NCBI RefSeq assembly: GCF_005860775.1
Contig: NZ_VCHQ01000005.1
Location: 62,001-126,000, forward strand
From: Klebsiella indica
Lineage (GTDB): Bacteria; Pseudomonadota; Gammaproteobacteria; Enterobacterales; Enterobacteriaceae
Reading direction: 5' to 3'
Length of the DNA: 64,000 nt
Part shown: positions 32,239 to 41,418 of the stretch, piece after piece
Layout: each line of letters opens with the position of its first letter
Numbering within the stretch: the first letter of the stretch is position 1
The notes under the pieces: model-generated
What the model was told of the DNA's origin: nothing
Database searches by the model: none
What the model saw: only the letters and a program-made list of their open reading frames with translations
Translations under genes and position numbers: made by a program

Positions 32239-32660
32239 ACTACAGAACCCCGTTCGTGATGTGGTGTAAATATCTTGTATTTTTATGGTTAAAAAGCATT
32301 CTGTGCTTTTATTAAACAACGCTACTTTTATCATTATCTTTAATGATTTAGCGCGGTTTTTTGCCTGAATACAGAGTAAAATCTCTATTTTTCAGGATAT
32401 TAAGGAAATATAATATTCTGTATTTGCGGGAAGATAAACAAAAAAAGTCCAACAAACAGCATAAAATAACGATACATAAGGCGGAATAAAACGCTATATT
32501 CCAGGTTAAAATTCTGCTTATTTTTCGATCCATAATGCATTGCGCTACCCTGACCCATCCAGGAAAACGAATCCCCTGATGAATTGGTAAAAAAACAACG
32601 CACCGCCCGATAGTGAATTTGGCTACACTGACGCATCTGTTTTAACTGGACTCTCCGCGC
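32239..32660. promoter_or_regulatory. AT-rich regulatory region between livK and panM
   Basis: A 422-bp AT-rich divergent region holding the livK and panM promoters. An inverted repeat GGAATA / TATTCC lies at 32483-32502. Lrp control of liv genes is established in E. coli and AT-rich DNA suits it, but no Lrp site can be fixed by eye. No coding frame in it is convincing. Confidence 0.45.
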
Positions 32661-33044
32661 ATGAAACTGACCATTATTCGTTTGCAGCACTTCAGCGATC
32701 AGGATCGCATCGACTTAGGGAAAATCTGGCCGTCACAAAATCTGTCGGCGTTAATTCTGGATGATAATCATCGTATCTATGCTGCTCGCTTTAACGATCG
32801 CCTGCTGGGCGCCGTTCGGGTGACGCTGACTGGCGTCGAAGGCGAACTGAGCGCGCTGTGCGTGCGTGAAGTGACTCGCCGCCGCGGCGTCGGGCAATAT
32901 TTAGTGGAAGAAGCCTTGCGGGATAACACGGAAATAACCTGCTGGCGAATAGCCGATAGCGGCGTAGAAAACAGAAGCGTGATGGCGGCGTTTATGCAGG
33001 CGCTGGGCTTTAGCGCACAAACCGGCGGTTGGGAAAAGCGCTAG
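32661..33044 (+). CDS. panM: PanD maturation factor PanM/PanZ (GNAT fold)
   Basis: Acetyl-CoA-binding GNAT-like protein that promotes self-cleavage of pro-aspartate decarboxylase (PanD) and, with CoA thioesters, limits beta-alanine and pantothenate synthesis. The 127 residues equal E. coli PanM (YhhK). The acyl-CoA loop RRRGVGQYLVEE is at residues 73-84 and the C-terminus is QTGGWEKR. It is monocistronic and divergent from livK. Confidence 0.95.
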   Translation: MKLTIIRLQHFSDQDRIDLGKIWPSQNLSALILDDNHRIYAARFNDRLLGAVRVTLTGVEGELSALCVREVTRRRGVGQYLVEEALRDNTEITCWRIADSGVENRSVMAAFMQALGFSAQTGGWEKR

Positions 33045-33248
33045 TCAAAGCGTTGTCCAATCGATTTCATCGGGTAAAGCAGAGCGTGTTTGTTTTCTCC
33101 TGACAGTTCAAGATATCAGCTGACGGATGCACAATTTACCCAACCATTGCATGTGAAGTAAGATTCACCAACGCGTAAAATTGCGCAGATACCATTCATA
33201 TTTAACTATCTGATCGACAATGATCGACAACAATCATGGAATTACCAT

Positions 33249-33791
33249 ATGGAAATGTACATTGGACCGGCAATTGTCGCCGTGATGCTTCTTTGGGCCA
33301 TCATCACCTATAACCGTTTTATCTCGCTGCGGCGGTTTAAAGACGAGGCCTGGAGCGGTATTGCCGTTCAGCTCAAGCGACGTCACGAACTGGCCCCTAA
33401 TTTACTCAGCCTGGTAAAACGTTATGCGCAGCACGAAAAAGAGCTACTGGAAGAAATCGCTCGCCAGCGCAGCGTCATGATGAGGGATCCCCGACAAGTT
33501 GCTGACAGCGAGCAGCAATACTCCAGGACGCTGAGCCGTATATTCGCCCTGGCAGAAGCGTATCCTGAACTCAAAGCCAACGAAAACTTTCTCTCTTTGC
33601 AGCAGTCCCTGGCCGAAATAGAAGAGCAACTTCAGATGTCCCGTCGCTATTTTAACGGTACAGTGCGCGATTATAATATTCTGGTGGAATCATTCCCCAG
33701 CCTGCTGCTGGCTCGCTTGTTTAATTTCAGAGCGGAACTCTTCTTTGAACTGGATTCACTCGAAGAATCCAAATTGCCGAGGATGGAGTGA
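33249..33791 (+). CDS. LemA family protein
   Basis: Small membrane-anchored protein of unknown function. An N-terminal transmembrane helix (about residues 5-21) is followed by a helical LemA domain with the family pattern RRHELAPNLLSLVKRYAQHE and AYPELKANENF, then FNGTVRDYN and FPSLLLARLF. At 180 residues it has the usual length. The stop codon is 4 bp before the next gene, so the two form a pair. LemA genes commonly travel with DUF2207 or with TPM-domain genes. It is absent between panM and livJ in E. coli K-12. Confidence 0.93.
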   Translation: MEMYIGPAIVAVMLLWAIITYNRFISLRRFKDEAWSGIAVQLKRRHELAPNLLSLVKRYAQHEKELLEEIARQRSVMMRDPRQVADSEQQYSRTLSRIFALAEAYPELKANENFLSLQQSLAEIEEQLQMSRRYFNGTVRDYNILVESFPSLLLARLFNFRAELFFELDSLEESKLPRME

Positions 33792-33795
33792 TCCC

Positions 33796-35847
33796 ATGTC
33801 GAGGTTGCCCACCCGGATCCTTCACGGTTTTGGTGTGTTGATCCTGTGGCTGATTGGTTTTAGCTCAGTTGCGAGCGACAATATTACCATCACTGATGCC
33901 TCTCAGCTTCCCAGCAACGCACGGTTGATACCCGCATATGAACATATTATCTCTTTCAATTCCCGGGCACGTTTTAATCCGGATGGCAGCATGGAGATGC
34001 AGGAAAACATCAAAGTGCTCTCGCTAAGTAACGAGATTCGGCGGGGGATTTTTCGCACACTGCCTCTTACCTGGAACCGGCAAGATGGCAAAATTTTCAG
34101 TGTGGATTATGCAATAAAATCAGTCCTACGTGATGGAGTGGTAGAACCATACAGCCTCGATCATACGACAAAAACGCTGACCATTCGTATAGGCAACGCC
34201 GAACAGATCCTGAAGCCTGGTATTTATAACTATGAAATCCGCTACCTGGTCAGCAACCATTTCAGCCGTTTTCCAGAGTGGGATGAGCTTTACTGGAACG
34301 TCACAGGAAACGACTGGAACTGGCCAATCAGCAAAGTCCGTTTTCACGTGGAACTACCTGATGCCATCGGTAACCTGGATGCCGAGGGTAAAGATGCAAG
34401 GTTGCGTACTATCGACGTTTACACCGGTAAATCGGGCGTAAAAACAAACAATGCGACAATCTTGCCTGATGGCAGCGTCCAGACATCGCGTCCCCTGGCC
34501 GCCGGAGAAGGGTTAACCGTTGTCTATACCTGGCCGCGCGACATCCTGACCAATGCCGCCGCCCCGATAGCTGTCTGGCCGCTGGTTCATTTACTGGTGC
34601 CTACGTTTGCAACCAGCGCTATCTGGCTCCCCCTGTTACTACTTATCATCTACTACTGGCTCTGGTGGCGCAAAAACGTCACTATCACAGGGCTAAAAAT
34701 GCCGCCGGTAGTGCCACAATTCTCGCTGCCTGACGCGATGTCGCCAGGCTATTTGCGTTTCATCACGCAGCGTAAATATGACGATGTGGCATTCAGCAGC
34801 GATCTGCTGGGGCTGGTTGCCAAACGGGCGATGACATTAACGAAGAAAAAGAAGAGCAAGGCCGAAAGCGTGTGGCTTTCAGCCTCGGTTGGTGAACAGT
34901 GGCTTTCCCGCTCACCCGACGCAAATAATCGGCAGCTCAATGCCGCCGACAAAAAGGTGCTGAGTATACTTTTCAGCACTAAACGTCAGAATATCAACCT
35001 CAGTACCCCTCATCAACAGTTGATGCTTAACGCCCGTAAATGGCTGGAAAGTCGTTGCGACGAGCAGAAACCGCAGCTATGCCGAAAATGGGGTAAACCA
35101 TTTCGGCGTTGCATTTACATAGCGCTGCTTGTGCCGATCGTTTGCGGCGTCTTGTTTAATCCGGCAGCAGCGTTTCTGACCATTCCAAGCCTGCTGTTTT
35201 TGACTGTAGGTGTTTCGCTGCTGTCATTTTTGCTGAAATTTTTTTGCCATCCGATAAAAACAGGGCGCAGTTGGGGACCTATTCCCATTTTTATGGCGCT
35301 CATATTTGGCCCTTTCGCCACGCTGAGCGGTGGCATTTTTTTGTTCACTATGTTGCCCGTCACCCAGATTCCACCCGGTTATATTGGCGCATTATTGACC
35401 GCTATTGCACTGTGCGCGTTCGTTGGCTGGAAAACCCCGCGCTATACACAGAGTGGACTGAACGACCTGGCCATAGCCAAAGGGCTGAAGCTGTATATCA
35501 AAACGGCTGAGAAACCACGCTTTCAGGCGCTTTATCCACCCAACCAGATGGTTGCACACTTTGAAAAACTATTGCCGGTCGCACTGGCGCTCGACGTAGG
35601 GAAAACGTGGGCGAATACGTTTGCCAAATACCTGGCCACTAGCGGTGCGATGTCGGAAGTATTTGAGAACGCAAATTGGGCTAGTGTGAATCACTTTTGC
35701 CATAGCTGTCATTCTGCTGCCAGCGAGAGGCCAGACCGAAGTTCAGGAAGCGGCAGTTCATCAGGTTCTGGCTACAGCGGATCTGGTTCCTCTGGCAGGG
35801 GATCGTCTGGTGGCGGTTCCGGAGGCGGTGGTGGTGGCGGCTGGTAA
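33796..35847 (+). CDS. DUF2207 membrane protein with Gly/Ser-rich C-terminus
   Basis: Function unknown. The start at 33796 (MSRLPTRILH) is chosen because GGAG lies 7 bases upstream and a signal peptide follows at once (residues about 8-27, ending SVAS); the frame is open 17 codons further. The length is 683. The exported DUF2207 domain covers about residues 45-250 (FNPDGSMEMQENIKV, then IRRGIFRTLPL). It is followed by a transmembrane helix near 270-290, a cytoplasmic part, and two hydrophobic blocks near 435-475 and 485-540. The C-terminus is Ser/Gly-rich and ends in a run of glycines and a final Trp, as in many DUF2207 proteins. It is co-transcribed with the LemA gene. Confidence 0.92.
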   Translation: MSRLPTRILHGFGVLILWLIGFSSVASDNITITDASQLPSNARLIPAYEHIISFNSRARFNPDGSMEMQENIKVLSLSNEIRRGIFRTLPLTWNRQDGKIFSVDYAIKSVLRDGVVEPYSLDHTTKTLTIRIGNAEQILKPGIYNYEIRYLVSNHFSRFPEWDELYWNVTGNDWNWPISKVRFHVELPDAIGNLDAEGKDARLRTIDVYTGKSGVKTNNATILPDGSVQTSRPLAAGEGLTVVYTWPRDILTNAAAPIAVWPLVHLLVPTFATSAIWLPLLLLIIYYWLWWRKNVTITGLKMPPVVPQFSLPDAMSPGYLRFITQRKYDDVAFSSDLLGLVAKRAMTLTKKKKSKAESVWLSASVGEQWLSRSPDANNRQLNAADKKVLSILFSTKRQNINLSTPHQQLMLNARKWLESRCDEQKPQLCRKWGKPFRRCIYIALLVPIVCGVLFNPAAAFLTIPSLLFLTVGVSLLSFLLKFFCHPIKTGRSWGPIPIFMALIFGPFATLSGGIFLFTMLPVTQIPPGYIGALLTAIALCAFVGWKTPRYTQSGLNDLAIAKGLKLYIKTAEKPRFQALYPPNQMVAHFEKLLPVALALDVGKTWANTFAKYLATSGAMSEVFENANWASVNHFCHSCHSAASERPDRSSGSGSSSGSGYSGSGSSGRGSSGGGSGGGGGGGW

Positions 35848-35875
35848 ATGCCGTCGCGCGGCAAGCGCTGAAATC

Positions 35876-35907
35876 CCCCGGTTGCTTACATCAGTAAGCA
35901 ACCGGGG
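35876..35907. terminator. Strong bidirectional hairpin between the DUF2207 gene and livJ
   Basis: Fourteen perfectly paired bases (CCCCGGTTGCTTAC, 35876-35889, with 35894-35907) around the loop ATCA, in the gap between convergent genes. T-runs are short on both sides. Confidence 0.82.
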
Positions 35908-35956
35908 TTGAAACACGCAACTAACGCACCTGCAGCGCGAAAGATGCAGGTTAAAT

Positions 35957-37060
35957 TTATTTGGCGTCGGTCGCCGTACCGTTGGCATGCCAGGTAAACA
36001 CGCCGAATTCAAAACCTTTCAGGTCGCCCTTCTCGTTCCAGGAGAGCGGCCCCATGACGGTATTCACCGTTGTCCCTTTCAGGTATTTGGCGATCTCAAC
36101 CGGATCATCAGAGTGATTCAGACCCGCTTCCAGAGATTGCAGCGCGGCGTAGGTGGTCCACACGAACGCGCCGCTCGGATCCTGTTTCTTCGCTTTGATC
36201 GCATCCACGATCGGTTTGTTGGCCGGTATCTGGTCGTAGTTCTTCGGTTTGGTCACCAGCATGCCTTCTGCAGCAGCGCCCGCGATATTAGACAGCGAAA
36301 CGTTGGCGACCCCTTCCGGCCCCATAAACTGCGTTTTCAGCCCGGCGGCGCGCGCCTGGCGCAGGATCTGCCCCATCTCCGGGTGATAGCCACCGTAGTA
36401 AACGAAATCGATATTCTCTTTCTTCAGACGCGCAACCAGAGTAGAGAAATCTTTTTCACCGGCGGTGATGCCATCAAAGAACACCACGTTAGCGCCGCCT
36501 TTCTTCAGGTTATCCTGCACCGCGCGGGCCAGCCCCTCGCCGTATTGCTGCTTGTCGTGCACGATCGCAATACGCTGCGGTTTCACTTTGTCGAGAATGT
36601 ATTTTGCGGCGGTTGGCCCCTGGTCGGAGTCAAGACCCGTGGTACGCAGGATCAATTTATAACCGCGATCGGTCAATTCTGGCGCGGTGGCGGCCGGCGT
36701 GATCATCAGCACACCTTCGTCTTCATAGATATCAGACGCTGGCTGAGTGGAGGAGGAGCACAGGTGGCCGATAACATATTTCACGCCGTCGTTAATCACT
36801 TTGTTCGCCACTGCAACCGCTTGTTTCGGGTCACAGGCATCGTCATATTTTATCATCTGCAGCTTATTGCCCTTGATACCCCCTTTGGCGTTGATATCCG
36901 CAATTGCCTGCTCTGCGCCGGTAAACTCCTGGTCACCATACTGCGCTACCGGGCCAGACATCGCGCCTACGACGGCGACTTTAATGTCCTCGGCCATTGC
37001 CGCACTACTCATGATTAAGGCAATACATCCTGCCAGTAACGCTTTACCCTTCATATTCAT
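35957..37060 (-). CDS. livJ: Leu/Ile/Val-binding periplasmic protein
   Basis: Binding protein for all three branched-chain amino acids, used with LivHMGF. The start at 37058-37060 ([10 protein letters not shown]) gives 367 residues as in E. coli, with GGGGAG upstream; seven further codons are possible. The signal peptide ends near residue 23 (AAMA). The mature protein begins [20 protein letters not shown], with the AQYGDQEF variant that distinguishes LivJ from LivK. In E. coli panM lies directly between livK and livJ; here the LemA/DUF2207 pair is inserted as well. The intergenic 37061-37375 holds the livJ promoter and the terminator of the next gene. Confidence 0.97.
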   Translation of the reverse strand: MNMKGKALLAGCIALIMSSAAMAEDIKVAVVGAMSGPVAQYGDQEFTGAEQAIADINAKGGIKGNKLQMIKYDDACDPKQAVAVANKVINDGVKYVIGHLCSSSTQPASDIYEDEGVLMITPAATAPELTDRGYKLILRTTGLDSDQGPTAAKYILDKVKPQRIAIVHDKQQYGEGLARAVQDNLKKGGANVVFFDGITAGEKDFSTLVARLKKENIDFVYYGGYHPEMGQILRQARAAGLKTQFMGPEGVANVSLSNIAGAAAEGMLVTKPKNYDQIPANKPIVDAIKAKKQDPSGAFVWTTYAALQSLEAGLNHSDDPVEIAKYLKGTTVNTVMGPLSWNEKGDLKGFEFGVFTWHANGTATDAK

Positions 37061-37343
37061 CCTGAGGCTCCCCATTATCATGGTTTTTGCATTTGTTGTG
37101 ATGTTGTTTTCTAGCGCATTATTCTAATTAGACACATAAGAAAAGCATATGATAGTTAGATTAGGGTCTGCCGCCTGCGCTTATGCAGCACACTATGCTA
37201 AACATACCGTCATTCAGGAGAATTGGGAACGAGAAAATGAGAGAGACGTAACAGATAAGTGACAAATAAAAATCTGCATCAACAGAAAACATCACCCACA
37301 GAACGATAAACTGGACTTATATAACGTTCTGGGATGATAAATC

Positions 37344-37365
37344 TGCGGCAGCCGAGGCTGCCGCA
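37344..37365 (-). terminator. Terminator of the aminotransferase gene
   Basis: TGCGGCAGCC (37344-37353) and GGCTGCCGCA (37356-37365) are perfectly complementary, about 10 bp after the stop codon on the minus strand, followed by GATTTATC. Confidence 0.75.
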
Positions 37366-37375
37366 AACAACAGGA

Positions 37376-38641
37376 TTAGTCCTTCAGTATGCGGGACAGA
37401 ATATCCAGCGCCTGCGTAAATTGCGCATCCGGGATAGTTAACGGATAGAGGAAGCGAATTACGTTGCCGTAAACGCCGCAGCTCAACAGCAGCAGACCGT
37501 TTTCCTGCGCCTTCTGCTGAATCTGACGGGTAATTTCCGCCGATGGCTCCCCGGTTTGCGGGTCGTTAAACTCTACCGCCACCATCGACCCCTGACCACG
37601 AACATCCGCAATGGCTGAACAGTGCTGACGCGCCTGATTCAGCACCTCTTTCAGATGCTGACCTAACCGTTCGGCACGCTGACACAACTTCTCCTCTTCG
37701 ATCACCTCCAGAACCGCGAGCGCTGCCGCAACCGCCAGCGGGTTGCCGGCATAAGTACCGCCCAGGCCGCCCGGAGCAGGTGCATCCATCACCTCGGCAC
37801 GCCCCACTACGCCGGAAAGCGGGAAACCGCCGGAAAGGCTTTTAGCCATGGTCATCAGGTCAGGCTTCACATCATAATGCTGCATCGCAAACAGTTTGCC
37901 GGTACGCGCAAAGCCCGTTTGCACCTCATCGGCAATCAGCAGAATGCCGTGGGTATCGCACAGCGCGCGCAGCGCCTGCATAAAGTCAGGCGGGGCAACG
38001 TTAAAACCGCCTTCACCCTGAACCGGCTCCAGCACAATCGCCGCCACCTGATCCGCCGCGATGTCCGCTTTGAAAATGCGCTCCAGGCTCTTCATCGCTT
38101 CGGCAGTGGTGATGCCGTGGACGGCGTTCGGGTACACGGCGTGATAAACCGATCCCGGAAACGGACCAAAACCAATTTTGTAAGGGGCCACTTTACCCGT
38201 CAGCGCCATGGTCATAAAGGTACGCCCGTGAAAACCGCCGCCGAAGGTAATCAATCCCGGGCGTCCGGTATAAGCGCGGGCAATCTTGACCGCGTTTTCA
38301 ACGGCTTCCGCCCCGGTGGTAAAGAATGCCGTTTTCGCCGGGCCTGCAATTGGCGCCAGGGCGTTAATCCGCTCAGCCAGCGTGACATAGCTTTCATACG
38401 GGACAACCTGATAAGCCGTATGGGTAAAGGCCTGCAGTTGCTGTTCAACAGCGGCCATCACTTTAGGATGGCGATGACCGGTATTCAGCACCGCGATACC
38501 GGCAGCGAAATCAATCACCTCATTGCCTTCAATATCCCACAGGGTGGCATTCTCTGCTTTTTCAACAAAGTAGTCGCACATTACCCCTACGCCGCGCGGA
38601 GTCGCCTGCTGACGACGCTGATTCAGTTCTGAACTTTTCAC
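37376..38641 (-). CDS. 4-aminobutyrate aminotransferase, PuuE/GabT type
   Basis: Class III PLP aminotransferase that most likely converts 4-aminobutyrate and 2-oxoglutarate to succinate semialdehyde and glutamate. GTG at 38639-38641 is chosen because AGGAG lies eight bases upstream and the product is then 421 residues, exactly the length of E. coli PuuE, which it resembles along its whole length (TPRGVGVM, FTHTAYQVVPYESYVTLAE, GGLGGTYAGNP). The PLP Lys267 is in MTMAKSLSGGFP and Asp238 in LIADEVQTGF. GabT is a more distant match. It is divergent from a MocR-type regulator, a common pairing. There are no other putrescine or GABA genes nearby, so substrate and route remain open. Confidence 0.88.
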   Translation of the reverse strand: MKSSELNQRRQQATPRGVGVMCDYFVEKAENATLWDIEGNEVIDFAAGIAVLNTGHRHPKVMAAVEQQLQAFTHTAYQVVPYESYVTLAERINALAPIAGPAKTAFFTTGAEAVENAVKIARAYTGRPGLITFGGGFHGRTFMTMALTGKVAPYKIGFGPFPGSVYHAVYPNAVHGITTAEAMKSLERIFKADIAADQVAAIVLEPVQGEGGFNVAPPDFMQALRALCDTHGILLIADEVQTGFARTGKLFAMQHYDVKPDLMTMAKSLSGGFPLSGVVGRAEVMDAPAPGGLGGTYAGNPLAVAAALAVLEVIEEEKLCQRAERLGQHLKEVLNQARQHCSAIADVRGQGSMVAVEFNDPQTGEPSAEITRQIQQKAQENGLLLLSCGVYGNVIRFLYPLTIPDAQFTQALDILSRILKD

Positions 38642-38720
38642 CCGAGAATCTCCTGTCATGTGTATCACGCTATCGCAACAAATTCGAAATGATGTCGTTT
38701 ATTTACACCGTATTTGGCCC

Positions 38721-38761
38721 TATAATCGAGTACCAATTCAGATTATCTGAGAGATCCAATT
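38721..38761 (+). promoter_or_regulatory. Promoter and candidate regulator sites between the aminotransferase and MocR genes
   Basis: A perfect -10 hexamer TATAAT (38721-38726) serves the regulator gene. Two direct repeats CCAATT lie 23 bp apart (38733-38738 and 38756-38761), framing the 13-bp palindrome TCAGATTATCTGA (38738-38750). MocR/GabR proteins typically bind direct repeats spaced about two helical turns, so these are candidate sites. Assignment is inference. Confidence 0.5.
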
Positions 38762-40274
38762 GCGCTCGCTTGTCGCAGACTTGCTACTGGTCAGATTGCA
38801 GGAAGAATCAGACCCGCTATTGCATAAACGCCTTTACAAGGCAATTCGCCGCTCAATTCTGGATGGTTCTCTGCCGCCCCACAGCCGCCTGCCCCCTTCA
38901 CGCGATCTGGCCGGTGAGCTGCACATTTCACGTAACACAATCCTAACGGTTTACGAACAACTTCTGGCAGAAGGATATGTGGTTTCCCGTCGCGGCAGCG
39001 GAACATTCGTGGCAAAAACGCTGCCTGATATGTTCCTCCCCGCAACCCGCGCGGATAAAAACGCTCCCGCATCAACGTCAACCGCGCTGATCTCCCGGCG
39101 CGGCTTGCATCTGCTGGACCACGTCAGCGCCAGCCCTCGCCAGTGGGGTGCCTTTATCCCCGGCGTACCGGACGTCAACGCGTTCCCTCACCCGTTGTTC
39201 GCTAAAATCCTGGCGCGTATCAGCCGACGGCCAAAGCCAGAGCAGCTTAGCTACAGCTGCAACGGCGGGACTGCCGAGCTACAACATGCGTTGGTCGATT
39301 ATCTGAGAGTAGCCCGTGGCGTCCATTGTCAGGCAGAGCAAATTCTTATTACCGAGGGGATCCACCAGGCTATCGATCTGGTTACCCGCATGCTGTGCGA
39401 CAGGGGCGATCTGGCCTGGGTTGAGGAACCCTCCTACTGGGGCATTCGCCATGTACTGGCGATGAATGAAGTACAGGCGGAGCCCATTATCGTCGATGCT
39501 AATGGTCTGTGCCCGCCCGAAACCCTCGCCGAAACGCCGAAGCTGATCTTCGTTACGCCATCTCATCAGTATCCGCTCGGCGCGGTGATGAGCCTCGAAC
39601 GCCGACAGCGGTTGCTGGCGCTGGCTCATCAACACGGAAGCTGGATTGTAGAAGATGACTACGACAGCGAGTTTCGCTTTTCCGGCCAGCCAATACCGGC
39701 ATTGCAGGGCCTGGCCCCTGAAGCGCCGGTGGTCTACATCGGCACGTTCAGTAAGACGCTTTATCCCGGGCTTCGACTGGGCTACGTAGTGCTCCCCCGC
39801 CCTCTGGCAGCCAACCTCAAAAACGCCCATGCCGAGCTCTATCGCGGTGGCCATTCGCTTACCCAACTGGCGCTGGCGGAATTTATCAACGCCGGTCATT
39901 ACTCGGCGCATATTCGCCGCATGCGTCTGCTATACAGCCGCCGTCGCGCCTGCCTGATCGAGCTGATTCAACGCCACTGCGGGCCGCACGCATTGTCGGA
40001 TTTTAGCGACAATGCCGGACTGCATCTGATTCTGAATTTGCCGGATGAGGTGGATGATGTGACCATTGCCCGACATGCGAACGAAGACACTATTTTAGTG
40101 CGTCCGCTGTCGCGCTATTACCTGACGGAACGGCGTAAGAAAGGGTTGTTAATAGGTTTCGCCTCCCTGGAGGAGGCGCAAATGGAACCGGCATTTAACC
40201 TGCTGCTGAAGTGTTTGCAAAGGTACTGCCCGCAGGTTCTCGCTGGCGCTGAAAAACAAAACGCCCCAACGTAA
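38760..40274 (+). CDS. MocR/GabR-type regulator (GntR winged helix fused to aminotransferase fold)
   Basis: Transcription factor of 504 residues. The N-terminal GntR winged helix (about 18-85) includes LPPSRDLAGELHISRNTILTV. The C-terminal fold-type I aminotransferase domain (about 125-490) carries PLP Lys332 in IGTFSKTLYPGLRLGY and EDDYDSEFRF. The start is TTG at 38760: the codon four positions upstream is a stop, the protein begins at the usual distance before the winged helix, and GAGAGA lies upstream. It is divergent from the aminotransferase gene and probably activates it in response to GABA, an amino acid or PLP. PdxR-like function is an alternative. Confidence 0.9.
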   Translation: MRSLVADLLLVRLQEESDPLLHKRLYKAIRRSILDGSLPPHSRLPPSRDLAGELHISRNTILTVYEQLLAEGYVVSRRGSGTFVAKTLPDMFLPATRADKNAPASTSTALISRRGLHLLDHVSASPRQWGAFIPGVPDVNAFPHPLFAKILARISRRPKPEQLSYSCNGGTAELQHALVDYLRVARGVHCQAEQILITEGIHQAIDLVTRMLCDRGDLAWVEEPSYWGIRHVLAMNEVQAEPIIVDANGLCPPETLAETPKLIFVTPSHQYPLGAVMSLERRQRLLALAHQHGSWIVEDDYDSEFRFSGQPIPALQGLAPEAPVVYIGTFSKTLYPGLRLGYVVLPRPLAANLKNAHAELYRGGHSLTQLALAEFINAGHYSAHIRRMRLLYSRRRACLIELIQRHCGPHALSDFSDNAGLHLILNLPDEVDDVTIARHANEDTILVRPLSRYYLTERRKKGLLIGFASLEEAQMEPAFNLLLKCLQRYCPQVLAGAEKQNAPT

Positions 40275-40285
40275 TGTGGGGCGTT
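40260..40285 (-). terminator. Terminator of rpoH, overlapping the MocR gene stop
   Basis: AACGCCCCA (40260-40268) and TGGGGCGTT (40277-40285) form a 9-bp stem. On the minus strand it is followed by TTTGTTTTTC. The loop contains the stop codon of the convergent regulator gene, so it may serve both genes. Confidence 0.88.
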
Positions 40286-40307
40286 ATCGGGGAGGCTGGC
40301 GCTCAGA

Positions 40308-41162
40308 TTATGCTTCGATAGCGGCGCGCAACTTTTTCATGGCGTTCTTTTCAAGCTGACGCACACGCTCCGCTGAAACGCCGTAGCGATCCGCCAGTTC
40401 CTGCAACGTGGACTTGTTATCTTCATCCAGCCAGCGGGCGCGGATGATATCCTGGCTCCGCTCGTCAAGGCCCTGCATCGCGTCGGTCAGTTTATTGGCC
40501 GCCTGCTCTTCCCAGTTATCGTCTTCAATACCGTCGGCAAAGTTAGACGTTTTGTCCTGCAGATAGAGCACCGGCGCCATCGGCTGACTATCGGACTCAT
40601 CATCCGCAGACATTTCGAAGGTCATGTCCTGCGCCGCCATACGTGACTCCATCTCACGCACGTCTTTGCTCGACACCCCCAGCTCGCGGGCAACCATTTC
40701 CACTTCATCCTGGTTGAACCAGCCAAGACGCTGCTTAGTTTTACGCAAGTTAAAGAACAGCTTACGCTGCGCTTTAGTGGTCGCGACCTTCACGATACGC
40801 CAGTTACGCAGCACGTATTCGTGAATTTCCGCTTTGATCCAGTGTACGGCGAAGGAAACCAGGCGCACGCCCACTTCCGGGTTAAAACGGCGCACGGCTT
40901 TCATCAGACCGATATTACCTTCCTGAATCAAATCCGCCTGCGGCAGGCCATAGCCCGCATAATTACGAGCAATATGAACAACAAAGCGCAGGTGAGACAG
41001 AATCAGCTTTTTCGCTGCTTCCAGATCGCCCTGGTAATGCAGCTTTTCAGCAAGCTCCCGCTCTTCATCAGCCGATAACATCGGCCAGGTGTTAGCAGCC
41101 CGGATATACGATTCCAGGTTACCAACGGGGGCTAAAGCTAAAGTTTGCATATCTTTGGTCAT
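40308..41162 (-). CDS. rpoH: RNA polymerase heat-shock sigma factor (sigma-32)
   Basis: Sigma-70 family factor that directs RNA polymerase to heat-shock promoters. The 284 residues equal E. coli RpoH. Region 2 ([33 protein letters not shown]) and the RpoH box QRKLFFNLR near residue 133 are present, as is region 4 with [17 protein letters not shown]. In E. coli translation is controlled by an mRNA thermometer formed by the start region; the coding bases here are similar but folding was not computed. The region upstream (41163-41366) should hold several promoters. Confidence 0.98.
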   Translation of the reverse strand: MTKDMQTLALAPVGNLESYIRAANTWPMLSADEERELAEKLHYQGDLEAAKKLILSHLRFVVHIARNYAGYGLPQADLIQEGNIGLMKAVRRFNPEVGVRLVSFAVHWIKAEIHEYVLRNWRIVKVATTKAQRKLFFNLRKTKQRLGWFNQDEVEMVARELGVSSKDVREMESRMAAQDMTFEMSADDESDSQPMAPVLYLQDKTSNFADGIEDDNWEEQAANKLTDAMQGLDERSQDIIRARWLDEDNKSTLQELADRYGVSAERVRQLEKNAMKKLRAAIEA

Positions 41163-41366
41163 TCAAATCCTCTCAATCGATATCTTCTGGCACCATTCTG
41201 TCCTCACAACAGAACAACAAATATGCCAGCATTGATGCGCAACGAGAATATCACCCACATTAATATCAGACAGTGATTTTATCCACAAGTTCCATGCAAT
41301 GATGTGAATAGATTACGCACAAAATGTGACATGGAGATGAAGTCAAGGGCAACGGCCATCAGGGCG

Positions 41367-41401
41367 CTTTCCCTGCAGAGAGATATTCAGTGCAGGGAAA
41401 G
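41367..41401. terminator. Inverted repeat downstream of ftsX
   Basis: CTTTCCCTGCA (41367-41377) and TGCAGGGAAAG (41391-41401) form an 11-bp perfect stem with a 13-base loop, 18 bp after the ftsX stop. There is no T-run. It is probably the terminator or 3' stabiliser of ftsYEX. Confidence 0.6.
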
Positions 41402-41418
41402 ATTATACCAGATTTTTA

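Noticed and set aside
35987-37018. Open frame of 343 codons opposite livJ
   Set aside because: Antisense shadow of a conserved binding protein gene; a similar shadow lies opposite asd at 8565-9572.
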